Shown: positions 43,867 to 54,533 of the stretch, one piece after another
Numbering within the stretch: position 1 is the stretch's first letter
How the letters are laid out: the number at the start of each line of letters is the position of its first letter
Source of the DNA: Gnetum montanum
Taxonomy: Eukaryota > Streptophyta > Gnetopsida > Gnetales > Gnetaceae
DNA: 64,000 bases
NCBI GenBank assembly: GCA_015680685.1
Contig: MNCI01008992.1
Span: 21,894-85,893 of the forward strand
Direction: 5' to 3'
Notes under the pieces: model-generated
Databases searched by the model: none
The model's input: the letters and a program-made list of their open reading frames with translations, nothing else
Told to the model about the DNA's origin: nothing
Made by a program: the position numbers and the translations under genes

Positions 43867-43871
43867 AATTG
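43867..43871. other. right target-site duplication of element B (AATTG)
   Basis: Identical to 26503-26507. C's coding sequence resumes here on the minus strand. Confidence 0.9.
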
Positions 43872-45055
43872 TCCATTTGAAGTTAACCTCTTTCTTTAGA
43901 AGATGTTTCATAGGGTGTAACTTGTCAGTCAACTTTGCTATAAACCTTTGGATGAACTGTACCCTACCTTCCAAACCACACAATTTCTTAAGGTTCGTAG
44001 GAGGTGCCAGGTTGACGATGGCCTTAACTTTGTCAAGGTCCATCCATATTCTGGCCTTCGATACTACAAACCCTAACATGCATTTGGTTTTCACCCCAAA
44101 GACACATTTCTTAGGATTCAGGCATAAATCATGCATTTGAAAAAACTTAAGAACTACCCCTAGATCGTGTGGGTGATCATTAGCTTCTTTGGACTTGACC
44201 GCTATATCATCCATGTAGTTGTTTAGCGTTTCTAAGATGTAGTCGCTGAAGATGTAAGTCATGGTTCACTGGTAGGTTGCTCTAGAATTCTTTAGCTCAA
44301 AAGGCATCATGGTGTAACAAAAGGTATCCCATGGGGTCATGAAGGTTGTTGTTAGGTGATGCTCTAGGTTGACACAAATTTGGTTGTAGTCGGAGAAACC
44401 ATCCATGAAGGATAATAGAGCATGACTAGCTATAGTGTCAATGAGTTGATTGATTCTTAGAAGTTGGAAATCATCTTTGATCATTGCCTTGTTCAGATCC
44501 TGGAAGTCCATACAGATTCATATCCCTCCCGTTTTCTTAGAGACCAGAACGATGTTGGATACCCATTCTGAATAATCAACTACATGGATGAAACTAGCTT
44601 GGTATAGCTTGGTGATTTCATCTCTTATAGCTAGTGCAATTTCTGATTTAACCTTACAAGCCTTCTGCTTAACTACCTTCATGTGTGGGTCTAGGAAAAT
44701 TTTGTGTTGTATCAGCCTCAGGTCTAAACCTGGCATGTCGCTATATGACCATGCAAAAACTTTAATGTTATCTTTTAGAATCTTGGCTACATATTTTTGC
44801 ATCTACGCATCTATGAGGGAACTAAATTTTAACATTTTTACTTCCCCCTTGGATGTGGTCACAGGCATTTTGATGAGAGGGTCCTCAGTTACATCCCTGA
44901 CCTCTAAATCTAGGGTTCAGACTAGATGCTCGAGCCAGTTTGGGAATGTTTCTAAGGATGCTATGGTGCTAGCTGTGGTTGATTCCCAGTTGATCAGGTT
45001 TGGATTCAATTGTCTTGTGAGTTTGCCATGTGGACCTGCTAAAGCTAAAGGTGCG

Positions 45056-45060
45056 GAGAG
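45056..45060. other. left target-site duplication of element D (GAGAG)
   Basis: GAGAG directly precedes the LTR terminus at 45061 and is repeated at 62783-62787. Confidence 0.9.
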
Positions 45061-46250
45061 TGTACCGCCTGAAATCATCGATCTCCGGCTGGAAGGAAAC
45101 AAAGACCATGGGGTCGCAGGATGAGAACAGAAGACCTTGCCTTCGCCTGAGGGTGAGCTAGAATGCATGAAGGTAGAGTACCTTGGGTGGTCCACACGCG
45201 GATCAGACAAGGATTTCCTCAAACATACACCAAAGTGTTATACACCGGGTTATGTGTAAACGGCGTAACGGGTGTACATGAAGCGTAAACAGCATAAAAC
45301 AGATGCAAACGGAGCGTAAGCATAAATGGGCATAAACGGAATGCGTGGGCCAAATTGACGTAAAACTGTAAACAATCTTATGCAGCAAATGTAACAATGA
45401 TATTATAGAATGAGAATACAGTGCACCGATCTAACGCAGTTGTGGCAAAGCACAAGGCAGACGAAAAGCTCTGGTGGATGGGAGGGCGGCTGGGCTAGAT
45501 TACGTTGTGGGCATGGCATAGAGACTGTGCACGGCGTATAGGTTTTCTAGCGTAAGAGGGTTTTGAGCTCTGGTGCGCAACGTAATTACTCCTGGGTATG
45601 CTCTGGGATTTTTGCCAACCGTCAGGTGAAGTGGAAAAGTGGGGTTTTTATACCAGTTGTTACGCTAGACTCAGGTTAGGAGACACATGGTGCATTGACT
45701 GGGTACATACAATTTACAAATATACAACATATTACATCTGCCGGGCGTATACACGGGGTGTATACGCCACATCATGCCGGCGTATATGCTAGACGTGTTG
45801 GGCGTGTGAACTTGGGTGGAGATGCCATGGACGCTGGGCGTACACGCTGAGCGTACACGCCAATAGTGACTCAGCATATACACTAGGTGTGTACGCTGAT
45901 GGTTGCCAACTTGCTTCAATTCTTGCTCTTCGGTGTTGTCTTCATTCTTTCATTGAGACTTCATCGTCGGGCGTGTGTGGTGCCGAGCGTATAGGTGAGG
46001 CATGTACACCGGGCGTGTGGGCCAGATGTCCACGCTGGGCGTATACGCTGGGGGTGTTGGGCGTATACGCTGTTGATGTTGGGCGTATACACTGGGCATA
46101 TACGCTGGTACTACACACTTAGTGAAAATTACGCCTCTTGATTCCCAAAGTTACAATGTGCCACACCGAATGTAGCCGTGGCTGTTCGTGGGTCCCAGGG
46201 ACCTGCTTCTTGCTGGGGAAGTACCAAGCTCAAAATTTTGTGGTGTTTCA
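45061..46250 (-). repeat. 3' LTR, element D
   Basis: Minus strand TGAAACACCACAAAATTTTG (46250) to GGCGGTACA (45061), 1190 bases. GCGTATACGC-type words are at 45740-46110 (U3), and the TATAAAAA box is near 45648. R/U5 is shared with the 5' LTR at 61570-62782. Confidence 0.92.
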
Positions 46251-46265
46251 TTGGCCCCTCTTTGT
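46251..46265 (-). promoter_or_regulatory. polypurine tract, element D
   Basis: The minus strand reads CAAAGAGGGGCCAA immediately before the LTR. Confidence 0.8.
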
Positions 46266-47200
46266 TGACGCTTGGAGGAATCGACCCGAGAAGCGTCAAC
46301 AAAGAAGTGCAAAACAGCACAAGCAATTTGATATAGACTTCGTTCTTTGCCACTTGACTAGATGTCATCGCACTGTGTTCAGTAGTACATGGGGTCAACA
46401 AAGGGAAATTCGTAGCTGATAGGAGAAATGAGATTATGGAGAGTGGTGACTCCCCAAGAAATTATGTTGGGGAATGGGGTGCTCGAGTATGCGACATGCT
46501 GGTCCTTGTCAATAGCCATTGTTTGGCAGAATCGGAGTTCAGACATGCGATGTACGTTCTTTGGCAGAACGAGGCTCTTGGTTAGTATTTAGGAGGGCTT
46601 ATTTGCTAGACCAAAGTCACGGCGAGACATGTTACATGCATTCGAGGAACAGGGCCCGTATTTAGGGAGACCTGTTGGTGGAGAGCCAGAGCCATGTAAC
46701 TATATGCTTCGTGATGGTTTTGGACGTGAGTACCGGGTTTTGAGACTACTACCTTCCCGCCTGGGGCTTATATGGGAAGTGCCAGGAGTCTGGTTTTTTT
46801 TTTTTGCATTGATTTTGTACTCATGTGCGATAGTATGTGATAGCATGTTCAAGGTTTTGTGTGTACTGGATGTATCAGAGGTATGATTAGATAAAATGTG
46901 TTTGTGAAAGGATAGGGAATGAGTCGGTGAACGGGGATGTACTAGTGAATGGTTTGATTTAGTTTCGCCATGTGTGCTGTGAACATTGTCTCATCTTGTC
47001 GCTTGCGCTGAGATGCATCCCTGTGCGAAAACCTATGGGTGTCATCCTGCAAACATAACTTCAAGGAGACAAGAAAACCATGAGTGAATGATCGAGCTTA
47101 GATTTACACGGCGGTAGACTGTATGTCGGCAGTAGCAGCATCGATAGGATTGATGATGGGTGATGCAGTGATGAAGCTTAGATGCGGCGGCAGATTGATG
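46266..47200 (-). other. 3' non-coding region of element D
   Basis: Non-coding. Part matches B 42355-42660. A T-run at 46795-46806 and scattered short frames carry no recognisable protein. Confidence 0.6.
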
Positions 47201-47204
47201 AACC

Positions 47205-47590
47205 AGAGATGAACTTGCTAGTTTATAGTCTAGGCGGACTATCATGGGTTAGTTTTATGTCGTAACCCGTTGGACATTGCCTGTTTAGCATCGTGGAGGA
47301 CGTTACATTACCAATTTTTAGTCTTAGCGGACTATGAGGAGGCAAGCTAGTTTATAGTCTTAGCGAACTCCGATGGTTGCAACGATAGCAGCGTACTATC
47401 ATGCTAGACGAGTGCTCGTTTATCGTCGTTGCGGACACTATGGTATATCAGTTTATTGTCATGATGATAGGATAGTTGTGGTGTCAGTTTTGAGTCATAA
47501 CCTAGGACTATTCTGTGGTATTAGTTTACCATCATGATCCCAGGATGAGCTGTGGTATCAGTTTATAGTCGTGATTCCAGGACTTGTACG
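47205..47590 (-). repeat. tandem repeats with TAAACTGRTA/TAAACTAGC core, after integrase (D)
   Basis: About eleven diverged units of 33-40 bases. On the minus strand the ones nearest integrase read GTCCTGGAATCACGACTATA followed by AACTGATACC, as in B. The distal ones end in TATAAACTAGC. Same orientation relative to pol as in A, B and C. Confidence 0.85.
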
Positions 47591-47606
47591 TACCTGAGCT
47601 TGTACT

Positions 47607-49184
47607 TCAGACGTGAAACGGTTTTAGGTACAAGTGATTGGTTGGATTGGTAAGCTCGTTTCCTTCCATGTCAACTAGTTTCAATGCTCCATTGTCGAAT
47701 GCTTTAGTGACCAGGTAAGGCCCTTCCCAATTAGCTAAGAATTTGTTCGGATGTTCCCAAACGGCTTTAAGAACAAGGTCACCTTCTTTGATAGGGCACT
47801 TGTTGATGTCATGCCGATGTCGTTGCCGTTGTTGTTTTTGGTACCATTTGATCTGATTGAGGGCACGCACACGTTCTTCTTCTACTGAGTCAAGATCAAC
47901 GATGCGTAGATCATTGTTTTTCCCATCGTCGAGGAGCCCAGAAAGTGTGATCCTTAGAGATGGTACCTGCAGTTCCAAAGGTAAAATAGCTTCTGAACCG
48001 TAAACAATACTATATGGTGTCTTACCTGTCGAAGTTCGGTGCATAGTACGGTATGCCCACAATGCGTACACCAATTGTTCATGCCATTTTCTTTTGCTCT
48101 GGGTAAGCATTTTCTTAAGTATTGTAATAATTGTCATTTTTGTTGGTTCTGCTTGTCCATTGCTCTGAGGATAGTAAGGGGATGAAAACGAGTGTTTGAT
48201 CCCTAAATTTTCACAAAAGGCTTTAGTTTCGGCACTACTGAATTGTGGCCTGTTGTCGCTGATGATTGTCATGGGAATGCCAAAGCGGGTTACAATGTTT
48301 TCGAGAATGAAATTGCACATGTTCTTGGATGTATTTTTTTGAAGGGGAGTAGCTTCTACCCACTTTGTGAAGTATTCTGTGGCAGTTATAATGAAACTAT
48401 GACATGCCGAAGATGAGGGGGTTATTTGACCAATGAGGTCCAGCCCCCACTTTTGAAAGGGCCATGTGATTTGCGTTGTATGTAACTCATTCGGTGGGAC
48501 ATGTATCAGATTGCTATGTTTTTGACAGGCACTACATGTTTTGACCTTGGTGAAACAGTTGTATTCCATGTGTGGCCAATAATAGTCCAAACGCCTGATT
48601 TTCATTGCCATGGCTTTTGGTGCTATGTGTCCTCCGCATAGTCCTTCATGTACCTGTTCAACAATAGTATGAGCATTGACACTACTAACGGAGGTCAGCA
48701 ATATGCCTTCGTAGGATCGACGATAAAGTGTGTCCCCTACTAGGGTATACTGCTTAGAACATTTTCGCACTACATCCCTCTGTGCATATGTTAGATGCCG
48801 TGGTGTTTCACCGCGTAGAAGGTATTCTTTGATGTCATCGTACCATTCTACCGCATGTGTTGAACTAACAGATGCAATTGGCAACGTGTCAAGGGTGTCA
48901 GTGACTGGTTCAGCAAAACTGGTTATGGAGCTTGGCAACGTGTGGAACATGTTTGGAGATATGTTTAGTGCTTGCGTAGCTAATGCATCTGCGATGGTGT
49001 TATCATTTCTGGAGACGTGTTGCACATCGATGTTTTCGAATCGCCTCATTAGGTGTTTCACTAAGTCGTAGTATGGCTGTAAATGTTGGGCTTTGCATGT
49101 ATAGATGTCTGTGACTTGGTTTACGACTAGTTGCGAGTCCCCTTTGATTACAAGCCATGTGATGTCTAAAGCCAGAGCTGCCAC
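47607..49184 (-). CDS. C-terminal aRNH plus complete integrase, element D (525-codon open frame)
   Basis: This is the longest uninterrupted pol frame in the window, although a mature product would come from a longer Gag-Pol precursor. Residues 1-75 are the end of the second RNase H (GDSQLVVNQ with D16; SRNDNTIADALAT with D61 and D66). Zinc-binding HHCC is H179, H186, C217, C220. The catalytic core has D249 (GLDLIG), D310 (SDNRPQF, with R for the usual G) and E346 (SNGQAEP), spaced D,D(35)E as expected. The C-terminal region has KEGDLVLKAV and NWEGPYLVTKAF. Integrase would insert the cDNA, producing the 5-bp duplications seen here. The start Met is only the first ATG after an upstream stop, so it is not a true start. 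Confidence 0.9.
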   Translation of the reverse strand: MAALALDITWLVIKGDSQLVVNQVTDIYTCKAQHLQPYYDLVKHLMRRFENIDVQHVSRNDNTIADALATQALNISPNMFHTLPSSITSFAEPVTDTLDTLPIASVSSTHAVEWYDDIKEYLLRGETPRHLTYAQRDVVRKCSKQYTLVGDTLYRRSYEGILLTSVSSVNAHTIVEQVHEGLCGGHIAPKAMAMKIRRLDYYWPHMEYNCFTKVKTCSACQKHSNLIHVPPNELHTTQITWPFQKWGLDLIGQITPSSSACHSFIITATEYFTKWVEATPLQKNTSKNMCNFILENIVTRFGIPMTIISDNRPQFSSAETKAFCENLGIKHSFSSPYYPQSNGQAEPTKMTIITILKKMLTQSKRKWHEQLVYALWAYRTMHRTSTGKTPYSIVYGSEAILPLELQVPSLRITLSGLLDDGKNNDLRIVDLDSVEEERVRALNQIKWYQKQQRQRHRHDINKCPIKEGDLVLKAVWEHPNKFLANWEGPYLVTKAFDNGALKLVDMEGNELTNPTNHLYLKPFHV

Positions 49185-49330
49185 GAGACCTCTAAGGAGA
49201 CCTTCATACTCTGCTACGTTGTTGGTACAAGGAAAGTCGAAACGATAGACAAAGGGTCAAATCTCCCCAGAGGGATAGGTGATGACAGCAGCTGCACTTC
49301 CTCATCAAGAGGTGGATGCCCCATCAAAGT
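49185..49330 (-). pseudogene. N-terminal part of aRNH, element D
   Basis: It reads YEAILNFDGASTS, then two stops in place of the glycines, then GSAAAVITYPSGEI, another stop, PFVYRFDFPCTNNVAEYEGLLRGL. This supplies the first catalytic D and E. Stops separate it from the intact 525-codon frame. Confidence 0.85.
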
Positions 49331-49802
49331 TCAAAATAGCCTCGTAGTCATCAGGCACGATGTCTATGGCACTTATGTTCTCATCTGGGAAGTTTGGGTC
49401 TATAGTCACATGGTTGCGCGTTGGTGATGTTGCCATTTGATTTACTATAGCTTGACCCTTAACTGATGATTGTGCTACGTAGTATAGGTCAAACTCAGCT
49501 ATCATGGCCTTCCACCGGGCTATTCGACTTGTTTCGTAAATATTCCCTGTTATGGCTCTTAGTACATTGTCCTTGCAAATTATGTACACCTGGTTATAGA
49601 AGAGGTAATGTCACCATTTTCTTAAGGAAAATACCAAAGCTAAACATGACCTCTCCACGTCGTTGTACTTTTTCTCGTGGGCAACTAATGTGTGGCTCAA
49701 GTAGTATACAGGAACTTTGGTTCCGTCATCGCGTTTCTGGCAAAGCATAGATGTGATGGACGAGTCCGACGTAGCAAGGTAGATGTAGAATTGTTTATCG
49801 TT
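49331..49802 (-). pseudogene. first RNase H, element D
   Basis: It reads QFYIYLATSDSSITSMLCQKRDDG, VPVYYLSHTLVAHEKKYNDVE, then a stop in KW*HYLF, then KDNVLRAITGNIYETSRIARWKAMIAEFDLYYVAQSSVKGQ. It corresponds residue for residue to the end of the B RT-RNase H frame. Confidence 0.85.
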
Positions 49803-51099
49803 CTAAGGTGGATAAACCGTGGGTAGCCGAGCAAGTGCCATTTTAACGTCATCGAATGCCTGTTGACACTCCGGTGTCCATTCAAAATGTACGTTCTTGC
49901 GTAACAGGTGGTTCATGGGTTTTAGTTTATTTGTCAGTTTTTCTATGAAGCACCTGATGAACTGTAATCTACCTTGTAGACCTCGAAGTTCGGTAAGGTT
50001 GCCTGGTGGTTTCAGGTTGGTTATGGCCTTAACCTTATCGGGGTCCACTCGTATCCCTGCTTCGGATGCTATAAATCCAATCATTTTGCCTGTTTTGACG
50101 CCGGACACATTTTTTTGGGTTAAGCCTCAGTTGATACTTTAGACAACGTTTTAATACTAAATCAAGATCTTGTACATGTTGTTCCTCTATTTTTGACTTA
50201 ACCACAATGTCATCCTCGTAATCGTTGAGTGAGTGTAATATGTAATCACTAAAGATAAACGTCATCGCTCTTTGATACGTGGCCCCAGCGTTCTTGAGAC
50301 CAAAAGGCATCATTGTGTAACAAAATATTCTCCATGGTATCATAAAGGTTGTCCGAAGCTGATGCTCTAGATTGATTCGTATTTGATTGTATCCCGAGAA
50401 GTTGTCCATGAAAGATAATAGTGCGTGCCCAACGGTTGAGTCAACAAGTTGATCGATGCTGGGTAGAGGAAAATCATCCTTTATGGTTGCAACATTCAAA
50501 TCCCAGAAGTCAATGCACAAACAAATGCTTCCGTTCTTTTTTGGAACAATGACCATGTTGGACACCCACTCGGCATAATCGACAGCCCGAATGAAACCAG
50601 CTTGATAAAGCTTGGTGATCTCATTGCGAACTGCTAATGCTACCTTAGGCTTAACCTTTCGTGCTTTTTGTTTTACTGGTCTCAACTTTGGGTCAAGGAT
50701 GATATTGTATTGGATAATTTAGGGATCTAGCCCAGGCATGTCCATATAGGACCAAGTGAATGCTTTTATATTTTCCCTAAGCACGTTCTCAATGTTTTTC
50801 CCTAATGACGGTTGTAATAAGGTGCTGAACTTTAAAATTTTAGTTTCTCCATCGGGCATGACGATGGGGGTTTTAAACAACGGGTCTTCAGTGATATTTT
50901 CGGCCTCTATGTCAAGGAATTTTGTCATGCCTTTGTAATCATCTGTTATTTGCTGTGTTGAGGCTATGACTGCGTTGTCCGTTGGTGAACTCAAGTTGAT
51001 GAGATTTATGTTAATGTCTCTTGTAATTTTTTCATATGATCTATCAATGATTAACGGTGCAGTTAAATGCTGGCAGTCCATTGAGCTTACTCCTACCAA
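49803..51099 (-). pseudogene. reverse transcriptase, element D
   Basis: It starts near MDCQHLTAPLIIDRSY (51080), with ITRDINI, MDMPGLDP, a stop, QYNIILD, EWVSNMVIVPKKNGSI, DLNVATIKDDFPLPS, LLSFMDNFSGYNQI and GLKNAGATYQR, and the catalytic block LNDYEDDIVVKSK. Here the second position of YVDD is E, a change not seen in A, B or C. A frameshift lies at about 50105, at a T-run. The remainder (MIGFIASEAGIRVDPDKVKAI to YPP) is in the new frame. The adjoining protease is not in frame; 5.7 kb separate them. Confidence 0.9.
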
Positions 51100-51179
51100 T
51101 AAACAGAGAGTTGAATAAGCAAAGGGGTATCATTCTACGTCTTTTGGCGATTTTAAACTGTGTACATGCATAATGGTGG

Positions 51180-51410
51180 ATTACCGTCACACCGGGACAC
51201 ATGGCGGTTTAACGCCTTACCGGGCCGTCAGTCGTAGTTTAACACCTTACCAGGCCGTAAGTGGCAGTTTAATGCCTTACCGGGCCGTAAGTGGCAGTTT
51301 AACGCCTTACCGGGCCAAAAGTGGCAGTTTAACGCCTTACCGGGCCGAAAGTTGGATGGGGAGCTGGCAATTTAAGGCCGTACCGGGCCATAAGTGGCAG
51401 TTTAAACTAG
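51180..51410 (-). repeat. tandem repeats with TTAAACTGCC core, upstream of RT (D)
   Basis: Seven copies of a ~31-base unit. On the minus strand it reads GGCGTTAAACTGCCACTT and CGGCCCGGTAAG. The position is equivalent to 37800-37885 in B. Confidence 0.9.
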
Positions 51411-51984
51411 AACGTTCAGAATAACCATGTAGAATAGGGTCCACTGGGGAACTAAGACATAGCAATCTCTATTTTTAATAATTTTTAATAGTTTTATAAC
51501 ATACTTTATTTACTTATTTATTATTATTTTTTAGTCAAAAAATAAGAAAAAAGGTGAAAAAAAAGCAGCGTAGACAGAGTGTAAGCGGCAGAGTATAAGC
51601 GGCAGCATAAACTGTGAAAGTGTAAGCATGAACTGCATTGCCTTAGCGTAAGCGTAATTTTCCTCAAGCGTAGACGCCGAAGTAGAACCCCAGTGTAGAC
51701 GTGGAGCCTTAAACCCCAACGTAGACGTGGAGTGTAAACTTCCAGGCATGAGCGTAGACACTTCTTCTCAGCAACGTAGACTTGTATCATCAGCGTGAAT
51801 AGGCCGAGATGGGCAAGGGCAAAGAAGTGGAGGGCTAGGGGAGGAAGGGTCCCGACTTGACCTTCGCAGAGGAGACGGAAGCTATGCTGCAGGGCCTGCA
51901 AAGGCAAAGGATCCCATCCTGGCCCATGACATCCCATAGGTAGGCTCTGATCTCTGCCTCTAAGTATTTCTGTGCTTTGTCTTG

Positions 51985-52520
51985 TATAGCGTAGACAGTC
52001 TCGGCGTATACGCCGAGCGTAAGGGTTTTTAGGTGCATGGGGTTTTGTGGCGTATACACCGAGTGTCATTTTAAAGCGTAAAGTTTTATCGGCATAAACA
52101 TTTTCTCTGTACTAGAGTGTCAGCATAAGCCACGGCGTCACGAGTTTTTTGTGTAGCCCTGTTAGCATGATTCACTTGTTTTACCAACGTAAATTTTGTT
52201 TACTGTGACGGCGTACACGCTGTTAGCTTGCAGTTGTCTTTCAGCGTAAACTTGTTTTTCCTCTTTCTGGCGTAAACTTATTTATTCCGTGTTGGCGTAG
52301 ATTGTTTATGCTTAAATCGGGCTGCGGCGTATACGCCGAGGGTTTCATAGGCGTATACACTAAGCGTAAGACAGTTCATTTTTGGCGTATACGCTACGCT
52401 AGGCAGCGTCTATGCTCAGTGCTCAGCATATACGCTGAGTGTGAACCACGTTTTTGTGCTAAGTGTGAAGTCTTGCTAGCGTATACGCTGATCTATGGGG
52501 CGTATACGTTGAACGCAAAT
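51985..52520 (+). repeat. GCGTATACGC-type words in intron 1 of the D antisense gene
   Basis: Around ten copies of GGCGTATACGCCGAG, GGCGTATACACTAAG and variants, spaced irregularly. They fill the 675-base intron 1. In B the same intron (965 bases) holds a regular array of this word. Confidence 0.8.
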
Positions 52521-52614
52521 AGTTAGTAAATTTTTTCCAGATTTTAAGTGTCGATTTATGATGTAAACTTTCGCATTTCGAGCTAATCTTTTGTGGTATC
52601 GTGATTGTTTGTAG

Positions 52615-53064
52615 GGATAGCAAGCGCTTCCTCATCGTTGTCGAACTTGTCGGGGTATTAACATGGGTCGGCCCTGTTGAAGAAGGTGAGGTTCCCCTGG
52701 ATCTGACCATGGATACCAATGGGGTTTGGTTTAGGGGAGGCGCATGTGGATTACTGTCCTTCCTATTGGACAATTTCAAGGTGGCTATCTGGTCAAAATT
52801 TGATGAGGTGACTGCACGGAGCGTACTTGAGGAGATGCTGCCGGGGGCTGCGGAGGATGTCATTGTTTTTATACAGGATATTGACGAGGGGCCTGTTGTT
52901 AACAAAGATGGCACTACCCACAGGCTCCGGGCCACATGCCCATTAACGCGAGTGTGGGCACTATTGCCGCGAGGGTTGGATTATCTCAACAATACGTTGT
53001 TCATAGTTGCTCGTGTACATACATTATTCCAGATTCCTCCCGGCACGGTGTATCAAGTGGCTAG
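52615..53064 (+). other. exon 2 of the D antisense gene: intact HAD/FCP1-like domain exon
   Basis: 450 nt with no stop. Order of blocks: VVELVGVLTW (motif I position, D-x-D replaced by E-x-V), GGACGLLSFLLDNFKVAIWS (matches EFLEFCFERFDVGIWSS of plant HAD proteins), ARSVLEEMLPG, VIVFIQD, LTRVWALLP, NNTLFIVARVHTLF and IPPGTVYQV (match SNTLLLDDSPYKALLNPPHTAIF). Exon 3 continues with EDEGLALAHTTLEAF, which resembles the LRVYLEGL end of that family. The DDS metal-binding pair is replaced by VAR, so catalysis is not expected. Confidence 0.68.
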
Positions 53065-53492
53065 GTAGGCATGCTTTAGTTTACTGTTTCCTTTTGCTGT
53101 TCAGTGCTCGTTTCTTGTTTTGACCCATATTTGCTTACAGGCCAAAGACCAACCCGGATGGGACACTCATTGAAGATGAAGGATTAGCCCTTGCTCACAC
53201 TACTTTGGAAGCATTTATGATAGGCCCCACCCTTCGTGGGACCGTACTGGGTCAAATGAAGGGTTCGATGGTCCATTTTCATAAGCAGTTCTCCAGAGCA
53301 TTTGCGATGTGCAAGGCTCGTGGGTGGTTTCATGAAGACTGGACTGACAATGGGCCAGTTTTCCCTCGTGACCTTGGCAGCACGTCTAGATCTGCCACTG
53401 ATGGTAAATGATAACACTTCTTAGATATGTTAGTGGGTTTGTCCAATTTTTTTGATTTACACTGATACAACAACTTTACATTGCTTTTACAG

Positions 53493-54533
53493 CTAATATA
53501 CCTTCTGGTGAGGATCTGGTGACCACCGGACGAACCGAGATGACTTTGTCGATGAAGTTCGGAGGGGTGGCTAAGACCCAGAAGTGGTTACAAAATCATG
53601 CTCCTCCATCCCTTGCTCGTTGCCTAGATGATGTTGGGCTCATGGAGCTTTTTATGACCCCAAGTCCTGATGTTTCCATTAGGGAGATGATCGGGATTGT
53701 AGACTCCTTTAATGAGTCTGTCTCATACTACAGCACCCGGATTAAGGGTGTGAAGGTAGTTTTCCATCTATCGCCTGAGTTCTTTTTGAACCTATTTGGT
53801 GTACCAGTAGATGGCCTGAATGTAGTATTAGATAGATCTCATAAAGGGCTCCAGACAATTCGAGAGTTGGAGGATTGGCTAGGCGTGGCTAAGGGTGCCA
53901 AGGGATTCCCGATGCAGGGGAAGGCGATGGTTGTAGAAGTGAACGAACTATATCCCCTGTTTAGAGCACAGGTATTCCCCAAAATTCTTTCCCAGGTGAG
54001 GTGCCTTGGGGTTGAGGCTGTTCGTGTCATGTGAACTATTTTGAAAACAGGCATGCGATATAACTGGGCACGATTTTTATTGTCGGGCATGCACAAGGAG
54101 ATAGTGCGATTGCGTTCGAATGTCGAGGCGCAATCCCATTTCACCTTTGCATTCTTTGCTGGTTATGTTCGTCGTTTTGCCGAGTTCCTGGTAGTTTGCG
54201 CAGATAACAAGTTTGTCCTGCAGGATCGGGGTCAACTATCCTGCCCGTGGATCAATCACTTGTATGACACAGCCAAATCCCAAGATGTACTTGAAGGCAT
54301 TGATGAATCCGCGTCTATTGCCATAGGGGGATCATCTGGCGGTTCAATCCACACACGTGATAGTTTGGGGTTGGAGCCAGATGAGGTGCCTTACACTGCT
54401 AGAAGGGCAGAATGGGTCATCAAGGAAACCGTTGGCCAAGCTAAGGCAAAGCTAAAGAGGCCTGAGCGCCTGGCTGAGGAAGTCTCCGGTGTGAGCCAAC
54501 CACGCGTAAAGTGGATACGCTTCAAGATGCCTG
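53493..54533 (+). other. exon 4 of the D antisense gene: PMD/ATHILA-ORF1-like region
   Basis: 1041 nt, the same length as in B. It starts with TEMTLSMKFGGVAKTQKWL, followed by SIREMIGIVDSF, GVKVVFHLSPEFFLNLFGVP and TIRELEDWLG. The pattern of a helical bundle, then V-x-F-x-hSPEFhhxLFGhPhDG recalls plant mobile domain proteins (F-x-I-T-x-x-D-h-x-x-h-h-G-h-P-h-x-G) and the ATHILA ORF1 family. Similarity is at pattern level only. The later part has HKEIVRLRSN and AQSHFTFAFFAGYV. One TGA (54032-54034) interrupts it. Confidence 0.5.

Larger units (their letters stand above)
43867..45060 (-). pseudogene. reverse transcriptase, element C
   Basis: Minus strand: pol leader from 45060 (GPHGKLTRQLNPNLINW, as in A at ~6450), then IKVFAWSYSDMPGL, EWVSNIVLVSKKTGGI, a stop, MDFQDLNKAMIKDDF, LLSFMDGFSDYNQI, a stop after RATYQ, and LNNYMDDIAVKSKEA (YMDD). 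Then GRVQFIQRFIAKLTDKL up to the B insertion. Its left continuation is at 26507. Upstream it is interrupted by D at 45060 and continues at 62788. Confidence 0.9.

Noticed and set aside
46629-46886. 85-codon frame with a hydrophobic end in D's 3' region
   Set aside because: The matching region in B (42355-42660) does not keep the frame. Its hydrophobic run comes from a T-tract.
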